46,224 nt of DNA from positions 1-46,224 of the forward strand of contig CAOKFD010000021.1 in NCBI GenBank assembly GCA_948467645.1, written 5' to 3'. Below the pieces are notes generated by a model. That model made no database searches, had not been told where the DNA came from, and saw only the letters and a list, made by a program, of their open reading frames with translations. Every line of letters starts with the position of its first letter. Position 1 is the stretch's first letter. Source of the stretch: Fimadaptatus sp948467645. Lineage in GTDB: Bacteria; Bacillota; Clostridia; Christensenellales; Aristaeellaceae. Position numbers and translations under genes: made by a program. This document shows positions 39,430 through 46,224 of this stretch, one piece after another.

Positions 39430-39888
39430 TCAATCGCGCAATGCGGCCTCGCGCGCGGCCTGATACACGTCGGCAATCGGCGCGTCGTTTACGCGTGCGG
39501 CGTTTCGGCAGTCCTCGTATTCAGGCGCGGCCTTACCGGGCGCGTGCTTAACCCTGACCTGACCGAACCGAGTATCGACCGTACGCATTTTGCGCGGCAG
39601 CACGCGGCGCGTATATTCAGCCATACGCACGCCCAGCGTACTGGTTTCCCTGAGCACCATATCGGCCATACGCTCCTCATCGCCCTTTGCGCACAGCACG
39701 CTAAGCTGAGAAGCCATGCGCCCTTTCTTCATTATAATAGGCGTTTGCCACACATCAAGCGCGCCGCTTTCCATCAGTTTTTCGCAGGCATACGCCATCT
39801 GTTCCGGCGACATATCGTCGATATTACATTCAATAACAACCACGCGTCGCGCCTCAACCGGCTCTGCGCCCTCAAACTCAACAGCCAT
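39430..39888 (-). CDS. LarC-like protein, C-terminal half only
   Basis: A 152-aa protein matching the C-terminal domain of LarC, the CTP-dependent nickel insertase that finishes the nickel-pincer cofactor of lactate racemase. Diagnostic strings are VVVIECNIDDMSPEQMAYACEKL, ALDVWQTPIIMKKGRM, ETSTLGVRMAEYTRRVLPRK and APEYEDCRNAAR. In lactobacilli larC1 and larC2 are joined by ribosomal frameshifting. Here there is no larC1 upstream, and the gene has its own ATG with GGGAGG 7 nt before it, so it looks like a free-standing LarC2. No larA, larB or larE is in the window. Confidence 0.83.
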   Translation of the reverse strand: MAVEFEGAEPVEARRVVVIECNIDDMSPEQMAYACEKLMESGALDVWQTPIIMKKGRMASQLSVLCAKGDEERMADMVLRETSTLGVRMAEYTRRVLPRKMRTVDTRFGQVRVKHAPGKAAPEYEDCRNAARVNDAPIADVYQAAREAALRD

Positions 39889-39904
39889 TACCCATCCTCC
39901 CCCA

Positions 39905-40360
39905 GGCTGGTTTTAGCCATATTATCGCACATTTTGGCGGTTTTTGCACGCTTTTTTTAGAGGGACGTGTTCTTTCTTTTCGGATAAAAACAGCCAATTT
40001 GTACGCGACATGGACTCGTTTGAAATCAATTTGCCTTCGTTACAACGAATGGAAGTTTTAAGCTGTCATTTCCACCTTTTCGGATATATATCATATCGGC
40101 AATCATTGGCGAAATGTTATCAAACTTACGACTGCATTATAGTCCTTCCTAAACATTTCCAAATATATCTCTATAAAGTAAGAAGCACCCGCGATTCATC
40201 AATTATATATTCCGATTCCGTTCAAATGTGCGCGCCGAAACTCTATGCACACTCAACAAACGACCAGCACCTCGCCACGCCGAAATCCGTTAGCCCATTG
40301 CCGCACGCAAGTACATGAACTGTTCTCACGTGAGGCCCCAGCTTCCCGCCAAAATCCACA
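39905..40360. other. AT-richer intergenic region without a gene
   Basis: About 450 bp that is clearly less GC-rich than the rest of the window and contains no frame with a ribosome binding site or recognisable product. It separates the LarC-like gene from the rplL terminator. It may be a remnant of lost or transferred DNA. Confidence 0.5.
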
Positions 40361-40364
40361 CAAT

Positions 40365-40393
40365 AGAAAAAGCGGTACGATTACTCGTACCGC
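40365..40393 (-). terminator. intrinsic terminator of rplJ-rplL
   Basis: On the minus strand GCGGTACGA-GTAA-TCGTACCGC is followed by TTTTTC. Confidence 0.92.
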
Positions 40394-40413
40394 CTGTATG
40401 ATGCTAAGTAAAA

Positions 40414-40794
40414 TTACTTAACCTCGACGTCAGCGCCAGCTTCCTTCAGCTTAGCAGCGATCTTCTCGGCCTCTTCCTTAGCAACGCCTTCCTTAACGGT
40501 CTTGGGCGCGCCTTCAACCAGCTCCTTGGCTTCCTTCAGGCCCAGGCCCTCAACTACTTCGCGAACGGCCTTGATGACCTTCAGCTTAGCGGAAGCGTCG
40601 CAGCCCTTCAGAACTACGTCGAACTCGGTCTTCTCCTCAGCGGGAGCAGCAGCAGCGGCCGCAGCGGGAGCAGCAGCAACAGCAACGGGAGCAGCGGCGG
40701 ATACGCCGAACTTCTCTTCCAGAGCCTTTACCAGATCAGCCAGTTCCAGAACGGTCATCTCGCCAATAGCAGTAATCAGTTCATCGCGAGTCAT
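40414..40794 (-). CDS. rplL: ribosomal protein bL12 (L7/L12)
   Basis: Stalk protein of the 50S subunit that recruits translation GTPases, 126 aa. It has the N-terminal dimerisation helices (MTRDELITAIGEMTVLELAD), an Ala/Pro-rich hinge (about residues 35-55) and the C-terminal factor-binding domain with KIKVIKAVRE-type sequence (here LKVIKAVREVVEGLGLKEAK). GGAGGG lies 7 nt before the ATG at 40794. Confidence 0.97.
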   Translation of the reverse strand: MTRDELITAIGEMTVLELADLVKALEEKFGVSAAAPVAVAAAPAAAAAAAPAEEKTEFDVVLKGCDASAKLKVIKAVREVVEGLGLKEAKELVEGAPKTVKEGVAKEEAEKIAAKLKEAGADVEVK

Positions 40795-40879
40795 ATTAAA
40801 ACCCTCCAATTATTCAAAAATTATGTTTGTCAAGCCTTAAGCGGCTTTACCGGCGGCGCTTAAGCCGCCAAACAACGCA

Positions 40880-41407
40880 TTAGCCCTCTTCCTTCGACTT
40901 GCGCACCGCGTCGATGGCGTAAACCAGCGAACGCAGGGTTGCAGACAGCACGCCGACGAAGTTGGTGATCGGAGCGTTCAAGCTGCCCATGATGCGAGCA
41001 ACCAGAACTTCCTTGGGCGGCAGATCGGCCAGAGCCTGTACGCCCTTGGCGTCCAGAACCTCGGTGCCCAGCAAGCCCGCCTTGATCTCGGTCTTCTTGG
41101 TCTTCTTGGCGAATTCGCTAATAATCTTAGCGGCAGACGCCGGATCTTCCATGCCGAACGCAACAGCGGTGGGGCCTTCCAGTATGTTATCCAGACCGGT
41201 TATGCCCATTTCGTTAGCGGCCTTGCGGATCAGGGTGTTCTTCAGCACCTGATACTCAACGCCCGCCTTACGGAATTCATTACGCAGTTCCGTAACCTCG
41301 GCCACGGTCAGTCCGCGATAGTCAATCAGCACTACGCTCTGTGCCTTTTCCAGCTTTTCGCGTATAGCAGCAACTACCAGCTTTTTCTGTTCCTGAGCCT
41401 GACTCAA
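40880..41407 (-). CDS. rplJ: ribosomal protein uL10
   Basis: Anchors the L12 dimers on the 50S subunit, 175 aa. QAQEQKKLVVAAIREKLEKAQS and VLIDYRGLTVAEVTELRNEFR are typical N-terminal sequences. The initiator is probably TTG at 41407: AGGAGG lies 8 nt upstream and the protein then starts MSQAQEQ as in relatives. An ATG at 41428 lies before that site and is not plausible. Preceded by an L10 leader and its own promoter. Confidence 0.95.
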   Translation of the reverse strand: MSQAQEQKKLVVAAIREKLEKAQSVVLIDYRGLTVAEVTELRNEFRKAGVEYQVLKNTLIRKAANEMGITGLDNILEGPTAVAFGMEDPASAAKIISEFAKKTKKTEIKAGLLGTEVLDAKGVQALADLPPKEVLVARIMGSLNAPITNFVGVLSATLRSLVYAIDAVRKSKEEG

Positions 41408-41465
41408 AAGTATGCACCTCCTTGCCACGAAGCTTTCGCCTCTTTCGGGGCGATCGGGGCATATG

Positions 41466-41580
41466 AAAATGCCCCTGCGCAGACACGCAAGGGCATAGAA
41501 ACTTCACTATGATCCTTACGCCTCGGTGGGTGGTTTCCCATTAAGCTTAACGCTCCCACTGTCTACGGCACGCTGAATTC
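41466..41580 (-). ncRNA. ribosomal protein L10 leader with attenuator
   Basis: The minus strand carries the L10-leader pattern CCGTAGACAGTGGGAG, a short loop, then CCACCCACCGAGG. It is followed by a terminator-like hairpin ATGCCCTTGCG.../CGCAGGGGCAT and TTTT (41466-41496). In Firmicutes excess L10(L12)4 binds this leader and shuts down the operon. The coordinates mark the conserved core plus the hairpin. Confidence 0.85.
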
Positions 41581-41594
41581 ACTCAGCGCGAACT

Positions 41595-41623
41595 ATTATA
41601 CCACACGCCGGGGCGTATGTCAA
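41595..41623 (-). promoter_or_regulatory. sigma-A promoter of rplJ-rplL
   Basis: TTGACA (41618-41623) and TATAAT (41595-41600) are 17 nt apart on the minus strand, immediately behind the rplA stop at 41627. Confidence 0.9.
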
Positions 41624-41626
41624 CTC

Positions 41627-42319
41627 TTAGCCGAAGCGAACCGAGTTAACTTTTATGCCAGGGCCCATGGTGGAGGAAACCACGCAGCTGCGGATATAAG
41701 TACCCTTGGCAGACGCGGGCTTCGCCTTCACAATGGCATCCATCAGAGCGCGCAGGTTTTCGCCCAGCTGCTGCTCGGTGAAGGAAGTCTTGCCCAGGGG
41801 GCAGTGAACGATAGAAGTCTTGTCCACGCGGTACTCAACTTTACCGGCTTTAATTTCATTAACAGCGCGGGTAACGTCCATCGTAACCGTGCCGCTCTTG
41901 GGGTTAGGCATCAGGCCCTTAGGACCGAGCACGCGGCCCAGACGGCCAACCAGACCCATCATGTCGGGGGTAGCTACGACCACGTCGAAATCAAACCAGT
42001 TTTCCTTCTGGATCTTGGTTATGTACTCCTCGGCGCCCACGTAATCAGCGCCCGCGGCCTCGGCCTCAGTAGCCTTGTCGCCCTTGGCGAATACCAGCAC
42101 CTTGACCTTCTTGCCGGTGCCATGAGGCAGCACAACCGCGCCGCGAACCTGCTGGTCCGCATGGCGGGGATCGACGCCCAGACGCACCGAAATTTCAACG
42201 GTCTCGTCAAACTTGGCCTTACCGGTCTGCTTTACAAGAGTTACAGCCTCGTCCGGCTCGTACAGCTTGAGAGAATCGATCAGCTTCTTGCTGTCATTAT
42301 ATTTCTTACCGTGCTTCAT
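41627..42319 (-). CDS. rplA: ribosomal protein uL1
   Basis: 23S rRNA-binding protein of the L1 stalk, 230 aa. MKHGKKYNDSKKLIDSLKLY at the start, ISVRLGVDPRHADQQVRGAVVLPHGTGK, and VGRLGRVLGPKGLMPNPKSGTVT are diagnostic. GGAGG lies 10 nt before the ATG. It follows rplK in the same operon. Confidence 0.97.
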   Translation of the reverse strand: MKHGKKYNDSKKLIDSLKLYEPDEAVTLVKQTGKAKFDETVEISVRLGVDPRHADQQVRGAVVLPHGTGKKVKVLVFAKGDKATEAEAAGADYVGAEEYITKIQKENWFDFDVVVATPDMMGLVGRLGRVLGPKGLMPNPKSGTVTMDVTRAVNEIKAGKVEYRVDKTSIVHCPLGKTSFTEQQLGENLRALMDAIVKAKPASAKGTYIRSCVVSSTMGPGIKVNSVRFG

Positions 42320-42393
42320 TAATTTACATCCTCCCTGTGGTTTTAACGGCCTTTTATAGTCCTCCCACTGCGGTCTTGGAATTAATCAGTCAA

Positions 42394-42819
42394 TTATTCC
42401 TCAACCGTAATACCCATCGAGCGCGCCGTACCGGCCACCATGCTCATCGCGGCCTCGATAGAAGCAGCGTTGAGGTCAGGCATCTTGGTCTCGGCGATTT
42501 CGCGAACCTGCGCCTTGGTGATCTTGCCCACCTTTACGGTGTTGGGCTTGCCGGACGCATGTTCCAGACCGGCGGCCTTCTTGATAAGAACCGCAGCCGG
42601 CGGGGTCTTGGTGATGAAGGTAAACGTGCGATCCTGATAAACGGTTATCACGACCGGGATTACCAGGCCGACCTGATTGGCGGTACGAGCATTGAATTCC
42701 TTGCAGAATCCGGGTATGTTAATACCATGCTGACCGAGCGCCGGGCCAATAGGCGGCGCAGGAGTGGCCTTGCCTGCATTTACCTGCAGCTTGATGAGCG
42801 CGGTTACTTTCTTTGCCAT
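42394..42819 (-). CDS. rplK: ribosomal protein uL11
   Basis: Component of the GTPase-associated centre that binds 23S rRNA helices 43-44, 141 aa. LQVNAGKATPAPPIGPALGQHG and PGFCKEFNARTA at the N-terminus and the VGKITKAQVREIAETKMPDLNA C-terminal segment are typical. AGGAGG lies 8 nt before the ATG. Confidence 0.97.
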   Translation of the reverse strand: MAKKVTALIKLQVNAGKATPAPPIGPALGQHGINIPGFCKEFNARTANQVGLVIPVVITVYQDRTFTFITKTPPAAVLIKKAAGLEHASGKPNTVKVGKITKAQVREIAETKMPDLNAASIEAAMSMVAGTARSMGITVEE

Positions 42820-42916
42820 GGTGATTTCCTCCTATCGATGTGGTTTCTGACGGAACCTCTCCGGGTTCCTCCCACGCCGTTTGCAAAATACTTGCGTAAT
42901 TTGAAAGCGGCTTTAG

Positions 42917-43462
42917 TTAGACGCGTTCTACCAGTTCGAGCGCGACGTCGAATGCGGCGATCTTGCCGAACATCGCGATCTTTACGCGCGCCTTCTGACT
43001 GACCGTATCAATCGATTCGACCTCTCCGGTGCAGTCCTTGAACGGGCCGTCCAACACCTTGCAGGTGTCTCCGGCGACCAGGTCAATCCTGACGGGCTGC
43101 CCTATTACGCCCATTTTTTCAACCTCGGCCTCAGTCAGCGGAACGGGCTTGGATCCCGGCCCCACAAAGCCGGTTACACCGCGCGTGTTGCGCACCACAT
43201 ACCACGCGTCATCGGTCATGATCATCTTGATCAAAACGTAGCCGGGGTACGTCTTATGCTGCACCATGCGGCGTTTTCCGCCTTTTATTTCGGCCACTTC
43301 CTCTATCGGCACCTTTATCTCATAGATCAGATGCTCCAGACCATTGTTTTCAACGGTCTTTTTGAGGTCGTCCATAACCTTATTTTCATAACCGGAATAT
43401 GTATGTACCACATACCATAGCGGCTGTTCGGTTACGTGGGCATTATCGGCTCTTTCACTCAT
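42917..43462 (-). CDS. nusG: transcription antitermination factor NusG
   Basis: RNA polymerase-binding elongation factor, 181 aa. The NGN domain has PLWYVVHTYSGYENKV and PGYVLIKMIMTDDAWYVVRNTRGVTGFVG. The KOW domain follows with VRIDLVAGDTCKVLDGPFKDCTGEVESID. A weak AGG lies 7 nt before the ATG. It lies between secE and rplK, the standard order. Confidence 0.96.
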   Translation of the reverse strand: MSERADNAHVTEQPLWYVVHTYSGYENKVMDDLKKTVENNGLEHLIYEIKVPIEEVAEIKGGKRRMVQHKTYPGYVLIKMIMTDDAWYVVRNTRGVTGFVGPGSKPVPLTEAEVEKMGVIGQPVRIDLVAGDTCKVLDGPFKDCTGEVESIDTVSQKARVKIAMFGKIAAFDVALELVERV

Positions 43463-43511
43463 AGGCTATCCTTCCTTACTGACGCTTCGGCATAGGGCCT
43501 GCGAACCAGGA

Positions 43512-43781
43512 TTAACTGTTAGTTAGCCATTTAACCAGCACGGCAGAAATGGAATCCTGCACGCCGATTATGATGACGAACGCAGCCATAAAGGCCAGAG
43601 TCACCAGCGTGTAGTTAATCAATTCCTGCTTGGTAGGCCAGGTTACCTTCTTCAGTTCGGAGACCATGTCCTTGAACGCACGGGCGATTTTCAGCCCCAG
43701 GTTCTTGAAAAAGCCGCCGACCTTGCCGAAGAAACCGGCCGCGCCAGTTTTCTGGTTGACTTCCTGTTTCTGCTTAGCCAT
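43512..43781 (-). CDS. secE: preprotein translocase subunit SecE
   Basis: A small membrane subunit of the SecYEG channel, 89 aa. The conserved cytoplasmic segment FKDMVSELKKVTWPTKQELINYT precedes one membrane helix (LVTLAFMAAFVIIIGVQDSIS). The N-terminal 35 residues are a basic extension. The start at 43781 is preferred over a GTG at 43790; GAAG lies 8 nt upstream. Confidence 0.95.
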   Translation of the reverse strand: MAKQKQEVNQKTGAAGFFGKVGGFFKNLGLKIARAFKDMVSELKKVTWPTKQELINYTLVTLAFMAAFVIIIGVQDSISAVLVKWLTNS

Positions 43782-43875
43782 GTCATTCACTTCTTTCAGA
43801 TTGTTAAGCCGCCCGGCACACCAGACTTACGTCCGCTATGCGACAGTCGGCATCAGGACATGCGCCCCTTCGCAA

Positions 43876-44037
43876 TCAGCGGGTCTCCTTGTGCGCGGTA
43901 TGCTTTTTGCAGAAGCGGCAGTACTTAGTCATTTCCAGTCGGTCGGGATCGTTCTTCTTGTTCTTCATGGTATTGTAATTGCGCTGCTTGCACTCCGAGC
44001 AAGCCAGAGTTACCTTTACTCTCTGTCCGGCAGCCAT
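43876..44037 (-). CDS. rpmG: ribosomal protein bL33 (zinc-binding type)
   Basis: A 53-aa 50S protein of the C+ type with two CxxC pairs (CSEC, CRFC) that hold a zinc ion. AGGAGG lies 7 nt before the ATG at 44037. First gene of rpmG-secE-nusG-rplK-rplA. Confidence 0.96.
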   Translation of the reverse strand: MAAGQRVKVTLACSECKQRNYNTMKNKKNDPDRLEMTKYCRFCKKHTAHKETR

Positions 44038-44095
44038 GTTTACACCTCCTAGTCTAGTGGGATGGGCGTATACCCACATATAAACATGCTTATTT

Positions 44096-44124
44096 ACTAT
44101 ATCACACGCATATTACGCTGTCAA
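44096..44124 (-). promoter_or_regulatory. sigma-A promoter of the rpmG-secE-nusG-rplKA operon
   Basis: TTGACA (44119-44124) and TATAGT (44096-44101) are separated by 17 nt on the minus strand, about 60 bp before rpmG. Confidence 0.88.
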
Positions 44125-44153
44125 GCAGTTCGCGATAATTCAACATTACCCGG

Positions 44154-44936
44154 TCACACGCGCGCGATGAAGCAGCCGTATTCCTTAGGCACGCGTATTG
44201 CGCCGTCCTGCCTGCGCGCGTTCAGCCTGTTAAGCAGTTCATCGTCGTCCGCGCTTTTGCTGAGCGACACTCCCTGCATCGATCGGATATAGTCGGCAAG
44301 GTCGCGCGCGTCAGTCACGCGGAGTTCGTCTGTGTAGTCCATGCGCGTAACCTCGCTGAAGAACGGCTTTAGCTGTGCTTCCCCGTTTTGCAGCGTGAAC
44401 GAATCCTGCTGAACCATATGCGAGCCCAGATCGGCCATCACGTCGTCGATGAAGCGCCCCAGCCCGTTTTCGCCGTGTGTCTAGCAGAAAAATCGGCCGT
44501 CCCGGCGCAGCACGCGGCGCACCTCGCTAAGTCCGCGCGCGATGTCGGGCACATGGTACAGCATCATGTTGGCGATGACTATATCGAAGCTCGCATCCGG
44601 GTAAGGCAGGTTTTGTATGTCCGCGCATTCGAACTTCACGCCGCGCACGTCGGCCAGCTGTTCGCGCGCCGCATCCACCATAGCCGGCGATATGTCGGTC
44701 AGCGTCACATGGCATCCGCAGGGCAGGCGTTCGATTCTGCCCTTCCACATGCTGCCGGTGCCGCAGCCCAGTTCGAGCACGTTGTCGCCCGCGTGTATCG
44801 GGTATTGGATAAGCAGCCAGTCGGCGTAGCTCCGCGGATTGGTCGAGTACTTTTCGTGAATCGAAATGCGGGGCTGAAGTTTGGACTTGTCCGCGTACTG
44901 GCTGCGCACCCAATCGGAGTTAGTCATGTTATCCAT
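44154..44936 (-). pseudogene. class I SAM methyltransferase gene interrupted by one in-frame TAG
   Basis: One reading frame of 261 codons is split by TAG at 44481-44483. The 5' part encodes a normal methyltransferase core: GDNVLELGCGTGSMWKGRIE (motif I), LTDISPAMVDAAREQL, FECADIQNLPY, FDIVIANMMLYHV, then GRFFC. After the TAG the same frame continues THGENGLGRFIDD and a plausible C-terminal helix domain to a TGA at 44154-44156. No frameshift or other stop occurs. The residue after GRFYC in relatives is usually small (Ala or Ser), so a single-base change such as TCG to TAG is enough. The start at 44936 has AGGG 8 nt upstream. It may be a pseudogene, a recoded amber codon or a sequence error. 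Confidence 0.8.
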
Positions 44937-44970
44937 GTGCCGTGCCCTACTGCCCTTGCTCGAATTGTGC

Positions 44971-45000
44971 AAAAAAATGCCCCTGCCATTGCTGGCAGGG
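44971..45000 (-). terminator. intrinsic terminator of tuf
   Basis: On the minus strand CCCTGCCA-GCAA-TGGCAGGG is followed by GCATTTTTTT, 18 bp past the tuf stop. Confidence 0.92.
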
Positions 45001-45018
45001 ACACACTTTCCACTTTAA

Positions 45019-46224
<1,206 letters not shown>

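Noticed and set aside
39889..40413. larC1 upstream of the LarC-like gene
   Set aside because: No minus-strand frame with LarC1 motifs exists in this interval.
43876..44079. longer L33 starting at 44079
   Set aside because: The ATG at 44037 has AGGAGG 7 nt upstream and gives the normal protein length.

Overview
The window looks like a chromosomal segment of a moderately GC-rich (roughly 55-60 % by eye), probably endospore-forming member of the Bacillota, most likely class Clostridia. The evidence is the gene order tuf / rpmG-secE-nusG-rplK-rplA-rplJ-rplL with an L10 leader, strong AGGAGG ribosome binding sites, a Gin (CsfB)-type sigma-G inhibitor beside a YaaO-type decarboxylase and thymidylate kinase as in Bacillus, and a BirA-box-controlled bioY. 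I cannot assign a genus. No rRNA, tRNA or CRISPR array was recognised.

Layout. 1-540 is non-coding: a structured dispersed repeat, a long hairpin and a terminator. 538-3255 is a zinc-type ABC uptake operon (znuA-znuC-znuB). 3300-5459 is a GH27 alpha-galactosidase/nucleoside phosphorylase operon. 5636-8813 carries mnmA, a 25-codon ORF coupled to it, and a membrane protein with a zinc ribbon, a fragment of a kinase N-lobe and a long Pro-Thr repeat. 9077-12152 is gin, an Orn/Lys/Arg decarboxylase family gene and a HAD phosphatase-thymidylate kinase fusion. 12218-14152 is a DUF1680/GH127-like glycosidase. 14293-14456 is a MITE. 14555-18032 holds an rRNA methyltransferase gene divergent from bioY, a DUF1284 gene and fba. 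18263-22309 holds rmuC with a GNAT gene and the lysine/DAP genes asd-dapA.

22476-30533 is the accessory part. It has a LuxR-type regulator, three secreted proteins (an acidic-linker protein, a five-repeat cysteine protein and a C39-like peptidase) and a divergent ABC-2 exporter, interspersed with the second copy of the dispersed repeat and the second MITE. 30598-32834 has a ceramidase-N-domain-like protein and a Cof-type HAD phosphatase facing each other across a shared terminator. 32900-39082 is a purine operon (purE-purM-purN-GNAT-purH-purD) joined by ATGA overlaps, with PurBox-like palindromes upstream. 39430-39888 is an isolated LarC C-terminal half. 40365-46224 is the translation/transcription cluster, ending in a tuf gene cut by the window edge.

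The points most worth a second look are these. None of the 44 intact confidently called genes ends in TAG, while one otherwise well-preserved methyltransferase gene is split by a single in-frame TAG. HAD and TMK are fused. The five-repeat secreted protein lies next to a secreted C39-like peptidase under a palindromic operator. A 25-aa ORF is translationally coupled to mnmA. There are two repeat families: a TA-flanked MITE and a 270-bp structured repeat, each present twice.
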